From NCBI GenBank assembly GCA_041661665.1, contig JBAZTW010000007.1:4625-68624 (forward strand): DNA of 64,000 nucleotides. The letters run 5' to 3'. The notes beneath the pieces are model-generated. The model made no database searches. It was not told the origin of the DNA and saw only the letters and a list, made by a program, of their open reading frames with translations. Below are positions 25,895 to 34,532 of the stretch, in pieces (position 1 is the first letter of the stretch; every line of letters begins with the position of its first letter). Origin of the DNA: GWC2-45-44 sp041661665 (GTDB lineage Bacteria; Planctomycetota; Phycisphaerae; Sedimentisphaerales; UBA12454). The position numbers and the translations under genes were made by a program.

Positions 25895-26980
25895 TTATTC
25901 AGCCACCTTTTCGGCAACTAAATCGCCAACCTGCGAAGTTGAATAGCCCATCTTGCCTGCGGCCATACTTTTCATTTTGTTTGCGGTAACAAACTTCACT
26001 GCGGCATCGATTTTCTTCGCGGCTTTTTCTTCGCCGAGAGTGTCGAGCATCATTTCCGCTGCGCAGATTGCGGCAAGCGGATTGATAACGCCCATACCTG
26101 TATATTTCGGTGCGCTTCCGCCGATTGGCTCAAACATCGAAACGCCCTCTGGATTAAGGTTGCCGCCTGCGGCGATGCCCATACCGCCCTGCGTTATAGC
26201 GCCGAGGTCGGTGATGATGTCGCCGAACAGATTACCGGTAACGAGAACATCGAACCATTCAGGACTCTTGACCATCCACATACACGTTGCGTCAACGTGA
26301 TAATAATCTCTGCGGATATCGGGATATTCTTTTTGTCCCATTTCGTGGAACGCTCTTTCCCAGAGGTCATAAATAAATGTAAGCACGTTTGTCTTGCCGA
26401 CGAGAGCGAGAGTATTTTCTTTACCTACTCCGCGAGCTTTTTTGCCGTACTTCCTTGCGTATTCAAATGCGTATTTCAAACATCTGTCAACCTGAAAACG
26501 ATTGTAGACGGCAGACTGAACGGCAACTTCGTTTGGTGTGCCTTTCATTGTGAAGCCGCCTGTGCCGGTGTATGCATCGCCGGAGTTTTCGCGAATTACA
26601 ACGTAATCAATTTCCTTCGGGCCTTTATCCTTTAGTGGACATTCAACACCGGGAAAAAGTCTGACCGGACGCAGATTGATATACTGGTCAAGCTCAAATC
26701 TTGCCTTGAGCAAAATTCCTTTTTCGAGAATGCCGGGCTTTACATCAGGATGGCCGATTGCGCCAAGCAGAATCGCATCGAACTTGCGGAATTCCGCAAT
26801 TGCGCTGTCCGGCAGAGTTTCGCCGGTGCGTTTATATCTTTCGCCGCCGAAATCGAAATTTGTCAAATCGGTTTTGAAACCGAATTTCGCTTCTGCCACT
26901 TTTAAAACTTTTACCGCTTCAGCCGTTACTTCCGGCCCTGTGCCGTCGCCGCCCATTACGGCAATCTTGTAAGTCTTCAT
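25895..26980 (-). CDS. leuB: 3-isopropylmalate dehydrogenase
   Basis: Oxidative decarboxylation of 3-isopropylmalate, third step of leucine synthesis. The 361-residue protein starts MKTYKIAVMGGDGTGPEV, has the substrate/metal motifs LRPVRLFPGV, VVIRENSGDAYTG and GNLFGDIITDLGA, and FEPIGGSAPKYTG at the cofactor site. Family relatives include isocitrate and tartrate dehydrogenases; the neighbours leuA, leuC and leuD support the leucine role. GAAAGGGTAA before the ATG at 26980 decides the start over an in-frame upstream ATG at 27031 made of repeat sequence. It is last in the leuA-leuC-leuD-(62 aa)-leuB row. Confidence 0.92.
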   Translation of the reverse strand: MKTYKIAVMGGDGTGPEVTAEAVKVLKVAEAKFGFKTDLTNFDFGGERYKRTGETLPDSAIAEFRKFDAILLGAIGHPDVKPGILEKGILLKARFELDQYINLRPVRLFPGVECPLKDKGPKEIDYVVIRENSGDAYTGTGGFTMKGTPNEVAVQSAVYNRFQVDRCLKYAFEYARKYGKKARGVGKENTLALVGKTNVLTFIYDLWERAFHEMGQKEYPDIRRDYYHVDATCMWMVKSPEWFDVLVTGNLFGDIITDLGAITQGGMGIAAGGNLNPEGVSMFEPIGGSAPKYTGMGVINPLAAICAAEMMLDTLGEEKAAKKIDAAVKFVTANKMKSMAAGKMGYSTSQVGDLVAEKVAE

Positions 26981-27015
26981 TTTACCCTTTCTCAAATTTA
27001 GTTGTGAGTTTAATT

Positions 27016-27075
27016 CTATATCAAAAATCAAAAATTAAATATCAAAATTATGGAATGCCTTCGGCATAACTATTA
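27016..27075. repeat. TATCAAAAATCAAAAATTAAA repeat with ATGCCTTCGGCAT hairpin, copy 1
   Basis: TATCAAAAATCAAAAATTAA followed by ATATCAAAATTATGGAATGC and CTTCGGCATAACTATT. The stem ATGCC/GGCAT closes a TTC loop. A near-identical copy is at 27831-27889, so the leuB and leuD leaders share it. Confidence 0.7.
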
Positions 27076-27097
27076 AATTGGCTTGTTTTGGTGTTTT

Positions 27098-27286
27098 TTA
27101 TGCTTGTCCTTTCATTTTTGAAAGTTTAAGACTCGAAATAATTATCCCTGCAATAGAAAGTATCCATACATAAGGAAGATTTAAGACAATACCGACAGGA
27201 AGTCCTACGCAGGATACGACCAATGAATAGGTCAGTGTCCTTTTTCTAAACGCTCGAAATTCTGGCTCACTGTTCTGTCTTTCCAT
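27098..27286 (-). CDS. Small two-helix membrane protein within the leu cluster
   Basis: A 62-residue protein. After a charged N-terminus (RQNSEPEFRAFRKR) it has two hydrophobic segments at about residues 19-35 and 39-53, ending in a lysine-rich tail. I do not recognise it. It lies between leuD and leuB on the same strand, with about 40 bases on the leuD side and a TATCAAAAATCAAAAATTAA repeat on the leuB side. Its presence in a biosynthetic row may be accidental. Confidence 0.5.
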   Translation of the reverse strand: MERQNSEPEFRAFRKRTLTYSLVVSCVGLPVGIVLNLPYVWILSIAGIIISSLKLSKMKGQA

Positions 27287-27327
27287 TATCTTTCCATTTT
27301 TGAATTTTAATTTGTCATTTTGCTTTT

Positions 27328-27810
27328 TTATTTTTTATTTTTTATATGATTTAGCAGTCCGCCATCGTTGATAATTTCAATCGCGAAATCTGGCAGAGGC
27401 TTAAACTTTATTTCTTTTTTCTGCGTTTTATTGTTTATCACGCCTTTTTTATAGTCGATTTCGATTTCATCGCCATCGGCAATGGCCTCGGTAGCGTTTG
27501 CCATTTCAATCGGATAGAAGCCGCAGTTGATGCAGTTGCGATAGAAAATCCGAGCAAAATTCTTTGCGATAACCGCACCGACTTTCGCGCCCTGCAATGC
27601 CCAGACAGCGTGTTCTCGACTTGAGCCGCAGCCGAAGTCATCGCCCGCGACGATACAGTCGCCGGGTTTACATTTTTTTATAAAACCCATATCAAGGTCT
27701 TCCATACAATGCGTCGCCAGTTCAGCAGTATCATCGGTATTCAAATACCTTGCCGGAATAATTTCGTCCGTATTTATATGGTCTCTTTTATAAACGTGAG
27801 CTGTTGACAT
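27328..27810 (-). CDS. leuD: 3-isopropylmalate dehydratase small subunit
   Basis: Swivel-domain subunit that works with LeuC to isomerise 2- to 3-isopropylmalate. The 160-residue protein has the family signature DDFGCGSSREHAVWAL near residues 52-67, the N-terminal RDHINTDEIIPARYL and NFARIFYRNCINCGFYP. The short length and DHINTDEI start fit the LeuD form found in thermophiles, archaea and many anaerobes rather than the 200-residue enterobacterial form. AAAGGAG lies seven bases before the ATG. leuC is upstream, separated by a 112-base gap holding a repeat with an ATGCCTTCGGCAT hairpin. Confidence 0.94.
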   Translation of the reverse strand: MSTAHVYKRDHINTDEIIPARYLNTDDTAELATHCMEDLDMGFIKKCKPGDCIVAGDDFGCGSSREHAVWALQGAKVGAVIAKNFARIFYRNCINCGFYPIEMANATEAIADGDEIEIDYKKGVINNKTQKKEIKFKPLPDFAIEIINDGGLLNHIKNKK

Positions 27811-27830
27811 TAAAAACTCCTTTAAGTTTT

Positions 27831-27889
27831 ATATCAAAAATCAAAGATTAAATATCAAAATTGTGGAATGCCTTCGGCATAACTATTTT
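27831..27889. repeat. TATCAAAAATCAAAG repeat with ATGCCTTCGGCAT hairpin, copy 2
   Basis: Same order and almost the same sequence as 27016-27075, in the leuC-leuD gap. The duplicated hairpin could be processed or could pause transcription between leu genes; no function is proven. Confidence 0.7.
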
Positions 27890-27922
27890 TAAATTTTGAT
27901 TTGTCATTTTGCATTTTAATTT

Positions 27923-29188
27923 TTATAAGTATTTTCTACAATCTACCAACTTACCTTCAATTGCCGAAGCTGCCGCTGTCGCCGGACTTGCCAGATATAC
28001 TTCGCTCTTTGGACTTCCCATTCTGCCGACAAAGTTTCTGTTGGTCGTGCTTACGCATTTTTCTGTGGCAGCAAGGATTCCCATAAATCCGCCAAGGCAT
28101 GCCCCGCAGGTCGGTGCGCTAATCACGCAGTTGGCAGCGTAGAATACATCGAACAGACCTTCATCCATCGCCTGTTTCCAAATCTCAGGCGTTGCGGGAA
28201 CAATGATTGTCCGTATCGCAACTTTTTTGCCTTTCATTATCGCAGCGGCAATTCTTAAATCTTCAATTCTGCCGTTTGTGCAGCTTCCGATATAGGATTG
28301 ATTCATTTTTAATCCTGCACAGTCGCCGATTTTCTTGCCGCCGCTTGGCAGATGCGGAAACGCAACCATCGGCTCTAATTTCGAGCAGTCAATTTCAAGA
28401 ACACTTTCATATTTCGCGTCAGCATCGGATTGATAAACCTTGTAATCAGTTTTTCTTTCCTTGAGATGCGCATCGAGATATTGCTTTGTCGTATCATCGA
28501 AACCGATAATTCCATTTTTGCCGCCGGCCTCGATTGCCATATTCGTTATGGTCATTCGAGCTTCCATCGACATATCCTTTAACGCCGGGCCGACAAATTC
28601 CATCGCTTTGTACAGCGCGCCGTCGGTGCCGATTTTCGCAATCACATCGAGTATCACGTCTTTGCTGTAGACGCCTTTTGAAAGTTTGCCGTTAAGAACA
28701 AATTTCATTGATGCAGGCACTTTGAACCACAGATTGCCTGTCGCAATAGCAGCGGCCAAATCGGTTGAACCAATACCTGTTGAAAATGCCGCAAAAGCTC
28801 CGTAAGTGCAGGTATGACTGTCGCCGCCGACGATTACTTCGCCCGGACGAATATGCCCCTGTTCGGGCAGAAGCGCATGGCAAACGCCGGCTTTGCCGAG
28901 CGGATAATAATTTTTAATTTTCTTTTCTCTTGCCCAATCGTCGAGCCGTTTATGCAGCTCTGCGGATTTTATATCCTTTGCAGGCTGAAAGTGGTCTGGC
29001 GTAACGACAATTTTTTCATTGTCGAAAACTTTATCAACGCCCTTTTCCTTCAGCATTGAAATCGCCGCCGGCGTAGTTACATCGTGGCACATTATACAAT
29101 CGATTTTCGCATCGATTATATCGCCGGGCTCAACGGTTTTCTTTCCTGCCGAAGCAGCAAGAATCTTTTCTGTTATTGTCATTCCCAT
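27923..29188 (-). CDS. leuC: 3-isopropylmalate dehydratase large subunit
   Basis: Aconitase-family subunit carrying the 4Fe-4S cluster; with LeuD it isomerises isopropylmalate. The 421-residue protein contains IMCHDVTTPAAI, VVGGDSHTCTYGAF near residues 107-120, YIGSCTNGRI near 299-308 with the first cluster cysteine, and ISAPTCGACLGG near 357-368 with the other two. This size matches the shorter LeuC2/HacA-like type that pairs with a short LeuD. AAAGGATATT lies upstream of the ATG at 29188; an ATG two codons later is also possible. leuA is upstream with a hairpin repeat between. Confidence 0.94.
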   Translation of the reverse strand: MGMTITEKILAASAGKKTVEPGDIIDAKIDCIMCHDVTTPAAISMLKEKGVDKVFDNEKIVVTPDHFQPAKDIKSAELHKRLDDWAREKKIKNYYPLGKAGVCHALLPEQGHIRPGEVIVGGDSHTCTYGAFAAFSTGIGSTDLAAAIATGNLWFKVPASMKFVLNGKLSKGVYSKDVILDVIAKIGTDGALYKAMEFVGPALKDMSMEARMTITNMAIEAGGKNGIIGFDDTTKQYLDAHLKERKTDYKVYQSDADAKYESVLEIDCSKLEPMVAFPHLPSGGKKIGDCAGLKMNQSYIGSCTNGRIEDLRIAAAIMKGKKVAIRTIIVPATPEIWKQAMDEGLFDVFYAANCVISAPTCGACLGGFMGILAATEKCVSTTNRNFVGRMGSPKSEVYLASPATAAASAIEGKLVDCRKYL

Positions 29189-29232
29189 TTTTTTAATATC
29201 CTTTAATCACTGATTACGCTGATTCCACTGAT

Positions 29233-29317
29233 AGGAAGCAAGGAAACAAGAAGTAAGGATGTAAGGAACGGCATCGTTGGCTTTCCTTACTTCTTTGCCT
29301 CTTTACATCTTTGCTTC
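29233..29317. repeat. Purine/pyrimidine hairpin repeat between leuA and leuC
   Basis: Left arm GGAAGCAAGGAAACAAGAAG, right arm CTTTCCTTACTTCTTTGCCT and following. The arms are complementary in character with several mismatches. It occupies almost the whole leuA-leuC gap. Confidence 0.68.
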
Positions 29318-29320
29318 AAT

Positions 29321-30877
29321 TTATTTTTTGTTTGCCGCGGCCATTCTGTTAATCGCGTCAACATACGCTTTTGCGGAGGCTTCGATAATATCCGTCGAAA
29401 TGCCTCTGCCGGTAAATCTTACGCCATCTTCATCAAGAACTTTTACGGTTGCTTCGCCGAGGGCGTCTTTTCCGCCTGTCACGGCCTTAATCGAATAATG
29501 GTCAACCTTCGGCGAAAGACCCGTAGCGATTCTTATCGCTTCATACGCGGCATCAACCGGACCATCGCCGCAGGCAGCAGCGATAATAGGCTCAGCCTTA
29601 CCTTTAATTTTCATTTTGACGCTTGCCGTCGGCAGAGTTCCAGTTCCGCAGGCAACGTGAAGATACTGAAGTTCAAAGGTTTGTTCAACACTTCGTCTTT
29701 CGTCGCCGACAAGAGCGGCTATATCTTCGTCAAACACTTCTGTTTTTTTATCAGCAACTTCGAGAAACCGCTGATAAATCGTCTCAAGTTCGGTATCGGA
29801 AACTTCATAGCCAAGTTCAGCCAGCCTGTGCTTTACACCGTGTCTGCCTGTACGCGCAGTCAGCACAACCGCGCTCTTCGGCGAGCCTACATCTTCCGGC
29901 CTGATAATTTCGTAAGTGAGCGGATTTTTCAGGAAGCCGTCAACGTGAATTCCGCTGCTGTGTGCAAATGCGTTTGCGCCGATAATCGCCTTGTTCGGCG
30001 GAACAACGATGCCGAGCATTTCGGAAACCATTCTGCTGGTTTTGTAAAGCTCTTTGGCGTTTATTCCCGTATCGAGTTTGAAGAAATCTTTTCGCGTTCT
30101 AATCGCCATAATCGATTCTTCAAGTGAAGCATTGCCCGCTCGTTCACCAACGCCGTTAATCGTGCATTCAATCTGTCGCGCGCCATTTGCAACGCCGGCA
30201 AGCGTATTTGCAACCGACATTCCTAAATCATCGTGGCAGTGAACGCTGAACACCGCTTTTTTAGAGTTCGGCACATTCTTAATAATATCCGCAATCAATT
30301 TTCCGTATTGTTCCGGTATCGAGTAGCCGGTCGTATCGGGAATATTAACCGTCGTCGCGCCTGCCGCGATTACCGCCTCGACAACTTTATACAGATATTC
30401 CCTGTCCGCCCTGCCGGAGTCTTCGCAGTAAAATTCGACATCATTAGTATATTCTTTGGCACGCTTGACAGCCTTTACGCCCATATCGAGAGCTTTTGCC
30501 TTTTTCGCTTCAAGAGTTTTGCCGTATTTATCATCCTTGAATTTGCTTGCGATGTGAATATCGCTTATTCCAAGGCCGGTATGAATTCGACCGCGCTTGG
30601 CTTTTTTCAAAGCAGCGCCGGCAGAATCAATATCCTTTTCAACCGCGCGTGAAAGTGCGCAGATTGTCGCCGTGCTTATCTCCTTTGCGATAAGCTGAAC
30701 CGACTCAAAATCCTGCGGCGAGGAAATCGGAAAACCCGCTTCAATTACATCAACGCCGAGCCGGGCAAGCTGAACTGCCAGTTCGAGCTTTTCCCGAACG
30801 CCGAGCCGAGTACCCGCCGCCTGTTCGCCGTCTCTTAATGTTGTATCAAAAACTATCACTTTTTCTTCAGCAGACAT
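29321..30877 (-). CDS. leuA: 2-isopropylmalate synthase
   Basis: Condenses acetyl-CoA with 2-ketoisovalerate, the committed step of leucine synthesis. The 518-residue protein has the catalytic start VFDTTLRDGEQAAGTRL, metal-binding SVHCHDDLGMSVANTL, and GVGERAGNASLEE. After the barrel come SSGIHVDGFLKNP and the C-terminal allosteric domain (about 390-518) with AACGDGPVDAAYEAI, so leucine feedback is likely. A clear AAAGGAGAC lies before the ATG. It opens the leu row, transcribed leftwards. A hairpin with stem TGCGCC/GGCGCA sits about 105 bases upstream and may be a regulatory or termination element. Confidence 0.95.
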   Translation of the reverse strand: MSAEEKVIVFDTTLRDGEQAAGTRLGVREKLELAVQLARLGVDVIEAGFPISSPQDFESVQLIAKEISTATICALSRAVEKDIDSAGAALKKAKRGRIHTGLGISDIHIASKFKDDKYGKTLEAKKAKALDMGVKAVKRAKEYTNDVEFYCEDSGRADREYLYKVVEAVIAAGATTVNIPDTTGYSIPEQYGKLIADIIKNVPNSKKAVFSVHCHDDLGMSVANTLAGVANGARQIECTINGVGERAGNASLEESIMAIRTRKDFFKLDTGINAKELYKTSRMVSEMLGIVVPPNKAIIGANAFAHSSGIHVDGFLKNPLTYEIIRPEDVGSPKSAVVLTARTGRHGVKHRLAELGYEVSDTELETIYQRFLEVADKKTEVFDEDIAALVGDERRSVEQTFELQYLHVACGTGTLPTASVKMKIKGKAEPIIAAACGDGPVDAAYEAIRIATGLSPKVDHYSIKAVTGGKDALGEATVKVLDEDGVRFTGRGISTDIIEASAKAYVDAINRMAAANKK

Positions 30878-31185
30878 ATTATGTCTCCTTTTTTAGCCTG
30901 AAACTGGAATTATGCAGCAAAAGTTAGAAAAATTCTACTATTAAACTAAAAAAACAATATGGGAGATAGGGGAAAATTTTATGTGCGCCTTAGCGGCGCA
31001 AAATAAGGGCGAGCAGGCCGATAATTGCCTGTGAATTGAAGCCGACATTTTTTGTCTGATTAACCATACGCCATAATGATACAATATCTGGAGGGTAAAT
31101 ACAAGAAAATTATTTGGGTAAAACTCCAAGCCGGGCTTGCAACTTACTTTTTAGATGTTAGTGTCGTGATTTTCGAGGCCATTTT
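30878..31185. other. Divergent gap between leuA and the GspF-like gene
   Basis: About 300 bases with no gene. It holds the leuA ribosome binding site, an AT-rich stretch, and a compact hairpin at about 30983-31000 (TGCGCC, loop TTAGC, GGCGCA). No T-box, leucine-rich leader peptide or other known regulator of leu genes was recognised. Confidence 0.6.
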
Positions 31186-32157
31186 ATGCCGAGCCAACTT
31201 GGTACAATATATGGTAATCTGGCTTGTTTAATTGAGGCCGGAGTGCCAATCGTCAGGGTTTTCAAGACCGTTGCCGCAGGACTTAAAGGCAAATATCGTT
31301 CTATAATCGAACAGATGACGCTTGATGTAAGTAGCGGCCAGTCCATCGCGGACAGTATGGCTAATTGTCATAACGTCTTTTCCAAACTGGACATAACGAC
31401 TATTCGTGCAAGTGAGACCGCCGGAATGGTTGACCAGGCCTTTAAAAAACTGGCACGCTGGCATGAATTTCAGTACCGTATGAAACGAAGCTTAATCAAT
31501 GGTATGTTAATGCCGGTGATGCTTATTCATTTGGCAGCTATTTTAGGGCCGTTCCCGGCATACATACTCGGCGCCCGCAACTTCGGCGAATACCTGTTAT
31601 CTGCAATGCTTACCCTTACAACATTTTACATACCATTAGCTATCATAGTTTTTATATGTAAATTTACGCCTGAAAAAGGCTCGGCAAGAATAGTGCTGGA
31701 CTGGATAACCCTAAGAATTCCGGTATTAGGTGCTGCCGTAAAAGCCCTCAACATCGCCCGATTTACAAGAGCGTTTTCGATGCTATCTTCAGCGGCGGTA
31801 CCGCCGGCCCAGGCTGCTGAACAGGCAGTGCTGGCAACGGAAAACTATTTTGTCGCTTCCTGGTTTGCTCCGATGGCAAATTCCGCCCGCAACGGCAATC
31901 CGCTATCGGAAGGTCTTTCACCTAAAAATCTGGACGATTATTATTTTCACAGTTGGCTCATCGGTGAAGAAACCGGCAGTATAGACAATGTAACCAACCG
32001 TCTGGCAGAGGTTTATCTTGAAAAGGCGGAAGAGCTTTTCTCGCATTTTTACACCTGGCTGCCCCGTTTGATATATTTTTATGCCGCAATTATAACCATA
32101 ATCGGGATTTTCAAGGGATATGGAAAAATTTTAGAGTCCACTGGGGCTGGTTTTTAG
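31186..32157 (+). CDS. GspF/PilC-like inner-membrane secretion protein
   Basis: A 323-residue protein of the type II secretion/type IV pilus F family. It has two T2SSF repeats: the first with LIEAGVPIVRVFKTVAAGL and VSSGQSIADSMA, the second with IARFTRAFSMLSSAAVPPAQA and ARNGNPLSEGLS and GEETGSIDNVTNRLAEVY. Hydrophobic segments are at about residues 108-130, 137-160 and 290-312. Proteins of this family form the membrane platform for the assembly ATPase. No ATPase, secretin or pilin gene is adjacent, so it is an isolated paralogue. It is shorter than typical GspF (about 400), mostly at the N-terminus. It converges with der. Confidence 0.85.
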   Translation: MPSQLGTIYGNLACLIEAGVPIVRVFKTVAAGLKGKYRSIIEQMTLDVSSGQSIADSMANCHNVFSKLDITTIRASETAGMVDQAFKKLARWHEFQYRMKRSLINGMLMPVMLIHLAAILGPFPAYILGARNFGEYLLSAMLTLTTFYIPLAIIVFICKFTPEKGSARIVLDWITLRIPVLGAAVKALNIARFTRAFSMLSSAAVPPAQAAEQAVLATENYFVASWFAPMANSARNGNPLSEGLSPKNLDDYYFHSWLIGEETGSIDNVTNRLAEVYLEKAEELFSHFYTWLPRLIYFYAAIITIIGIFKGYGKILESTGAGF

Positions 32158-32293
32158 CCTATTCCTAATTTCTTTGCCGCTCAATCACCTTATACGGATT
32201 CCAAAAATAACTCGTGTTGTTCTCCGCGGGCAAGCGAAGCTGGTATAAATCTTTCCAAATCATCCGACGCGTGAGTAATTATGCCAATTGGTA

Positions 32294-33631
32294 TTATTTG
32301 TCCCGCAACTGTTCTTCTTTCCTTCTCGGGCGGACAAAAAGCCTTATCGGCACTTCGGAAAAACTGAGAATATCGCGAAGTTTGCTGATGAAAAATCTCT
32401 TATAATTCTCATCGAACAAATCGACATTATTTACAAACAGCAATATCGTAACCGGCTTGACGGCAATTTGCGTAGCGTAATAAACCTTGGGCAACTGTGA
32501 AGTTTTGTTTCTTCCGCCGATGCGCTGAGTGTTTATCTCCTCGACAGCCTTATTCATTTTCGCAGTCGAAATTTTCGTTGCCGACTGCTTGTAAAGTTCG
32601 CAGGCTAAATCGAGAACGGACTGGATATTTTTAGATTCGGTAGCGGTCGTAAAAGCTATCGGGGCATAACTCAACTGCGGGAAAATTTTGCCGATATAAT
32701 CCGCATAATCATCGCTGCTTGCTTTGCCCACGGCCAAATCCCATTTATTCACAACCAAAATGCAGGGCTTGTATTCCTCGCCGATAAACGATGCGAGCTT
32801 TTTATCAATATTCGACAACGGCTCAGTCGCATCTATAAGCAAAAGCACGACATCGGCTCTGCGAATAGACCTTTCCGCGCGAACGGAACTGTAAAACTCT
32901 ATGCTGTCCGAGAGCTGGCTTTTTCTGCGAACGCCCGCCGTATCAATTACGACAAAAGTTTTGCCGTCTTTTTCAAATCTCACATCGACGGAATCGCGGG
33001 TCGTTCCGGGTATCTCGCTTACAATAACCCGCTCTTCGCCTGCGATTGCGTTTGTAAAGGTGCTTTTGCCGGCGTTGCGCTTGCCGACAATCGCGATTTT
33101 CATTTCGACCTCTTTTGGTTTTTCGCCGGTCGAACCCTCGAGCGTCTCAAGAATTTTTTCGACGAGAATACTTTTATTAAGATTGTTTGTTACTGAAATG
33201 CAGAACGCGTCGCCGAAGCCTAATTTTGCAAAATCCGCTGCCGCTGGAAACATTTTAACTTCATCAGCTTTGTTGGCGACAAGAATAACTTTGAGATTAT
33301 TTTTGCGAAGCAGTTTGGCGATTTGCTGGTCGAGAGGCGTTAATCCGTCACGAATATCAACAACGAACAAAACTAAGCTTGCTGACCCCATAGCCTGTTT
33401 GATTTGATTTTCGACGTGTTCTTTCAACTGGTCGCTGTCAACGATGCCCCATCCGCCGGTGTCAACAAGCTCGAAAAATCGCTCGTTGTTTTCGATGATG
33501 ACGCTCACGCGGTCGCGCGTAACGCCCGCAGTCGGCTCAACAATGCTTATCATTTGACCGGCAAGAGCATTGAGCAAAGAGCTTTTGCCCACATTCGGTC
33601 GGCCTATTATCGCTACTATCGGCAATGCCAT
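32294..33631 (-). CDS. der: Ribosome biogenesis GTPase Der (EngA)
   Basis: Der has two tandem GTPase domains and a KH-like domain and is needed for 50S subunit maturation. In 445 residues the first G domain shows GRPNVGKSS near residues 10-18, DTGGWG and ANKAD. The second shows GKRNAGKST near 184-192, EIPGTTRDSVDV, DTAGVRRKSQL and NKWD. The C-terminal KH domain includes TQRIGGRNKTSQLPKVYYATQ-like sequence and VRPRRKEEQ. Asn-Ala replaces the usual Pro-Asn-Val or Pro-Asn-Ala in the second P-loop, a tolerable change. The gene converges with the GspF-like gene across 136 bases. Confidence 0.96.
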   Translation of the reverse strand: MALPIVAIIGRPNVGKSSLLNALAGQMISIVEPTAGVTRDRVSVIIENNERFFELVDTGGWGIVDSDQLKEHVENQIKQAMGSASLVLFVVDIRDGLTPLDQQIAKLLRKNNLKVILVANKADEVKMFPAAADFAKLGFGDAFCISVTNNLNKSILVEKILETLEGSTGEKPKEVEMKIAIVGKRNAGKSTFTNAIAGEERVIVSEIPGTTRDSVDVRFEKDGKTFVVIDTAGVRRKSQLSDSIEFYSSVRAERSIRRADVVLLLIDATEPLSNIDKKLASFIGEEYKPCILVVNKWDLAVGKASSDDYADYIGKIFPQLSYAPIAFTTATESKNIQSVLDLACELYKQSATKISTAKMNKAVEEINTQRIGGRNKTSQLPKVYYATQIAVKPVTILLFVNNVDLFDENYKRFFISKLRDILSFSEVPIRLFVRPRRKEEQLRDK

Positions 33632-33665
33632 TTAATATCCCGTCGTTTAAAACTGCTTCTAAAAT

Positions 33666-33881
33666 TTACCGCTGTGAATTTACATCAGCCGTAATTTCCT
33701 TTTCCATTTTATCAAGCTCGGCATCCATATTTTTTTCTGTAATCTGCTCAGCTGCTTCTTTCTGTATATCTGTTATAACAGATTTCGGCGGAGGAGGAGA
33801 TGCCTGCTGCCGCCTGTGTTTGCAGCCAAAAGAAAAAATTAAAATACTGGAAACTGCTATCATTAAAATGCTCTTAATCAT
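33666..33881 (-). CDS. Small probable lipoprotein
   Basis: A 71-residue protein with a signal-like N-terminus MIKSILMIAVSSILIFSFGC. The cysteine after SFG suggests a lipobox, although Phe at -2 is unusual. The mature part is short and polar: a proline run (PPPPK), then a charged helix. GGGAG lies six to nine bases before the ATG at 33881, which is chosen over an in-frame ATG at 33902. It follows the next gene upstream by about two dozen bases and precedes der on the same strand, so it is probably co-transcribed. Function unknown. Confidence 0.6.
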   Translation of the reverse strand: MIKSILMIAVSSILIFSFGCKHRRQQASPPPPKSVITDIQKEAAEQITEKNMDAELDKMEKEITADVNSQR

Positions 33882-33904
33882 TTTTGCTCCCGATTTTTCC
33901 ATAA

Positions 33905-34369
33905 CTATTTATTATTGGGTTCGATATTCTCTAATCTTGTTGCCGGAGATGCGGGTCTGGTCTGAAGCCCGAGAATTTTTTTATGGTGTCTCTTATTTTC
34001 CATCTGAATTAGCGAATCGGCTTTTTGTGCTTTTTCCGGCTGGTTTGTCGCTATGGCAAGTTCTTTAATGCGAGTCAGAACAGCTATTCGCCTTTTGTTT
34101 TTTAAGTACTCATCGCCCATCTGCTTTTCACGAGCCTGCTGCCGCTGAGTATATTCCTCACCGCTTACAGCCCGCTGGTTTGCGTCAGACCGTGAATAAT
34201 TCATTCGCCGCCTTAGGCGCTGCTGCCTTCGCTCGTTTTGCTGCGAATTCTGCTGTTGGCCCAGAATATTCGGGTCGCCGACCGCCCTGCCGCTCGCCTG
34301 GTTCGGCTCTGCCGATAAAACCGGACAAAATATACACACCATCAGAAATACTTTGACTATTTTTTTCAT
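33905..34369 (-). CDS. Exported, arginine- and glutamine-rich protein of unknown function
   Basis: A 154-residue protein with a signal peptide (MKKIVKVFLMVCIFCPVLSA). The mature part is rich in Gln, Arg and Asn (QQQNSQQNERRQQRLRRRMN), then mostly helical and charged (YTQRQQAREKQMGDEYLKNK), ending in a polar tail. No domain is recognised. Basic, low-complexity exported proteins of this size are common in planctomycetes, as I recall. GGAG lies nine bases before the ATG. Its stop is 23 bases before the small lipoprotein gene. Confidence 0.65.
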   Translation of the reverse strand: MKKIVKVFLMVCIFCPVLSAEPNQASGRAVGDPNILGQQQNSQQNERRQQRLRRRMNYSRSDANQRAVSGEEYTQRQQAREKQMGDEYLKNKRRIAVLTRIKELAIATNQPEKAQKADSLIQMENKRHHKKILGLQTRPASPATRLENIEPNNK

Positions 34370-34532
34370 TTTTTATCTCCAGATTTTATTTTCTCGTTAT
34401 TGCCCTTATTTTTCACTTTAATCGCAATAAGTCAATACAAATCGGCATATAAGCGGCTTAACTTTCACTTGCAAACGGTCGATTTTATGTAATAGTTATA
34501 TAGAGTCCGGATTTTCCGACTGGAAAAACAAA

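Noticed and set aside
29498..30127. 209-codon frame antisense to leuA
   Set aside because: leuA is unambiguous over the whole interval. The frame is a by-product of codon bias.
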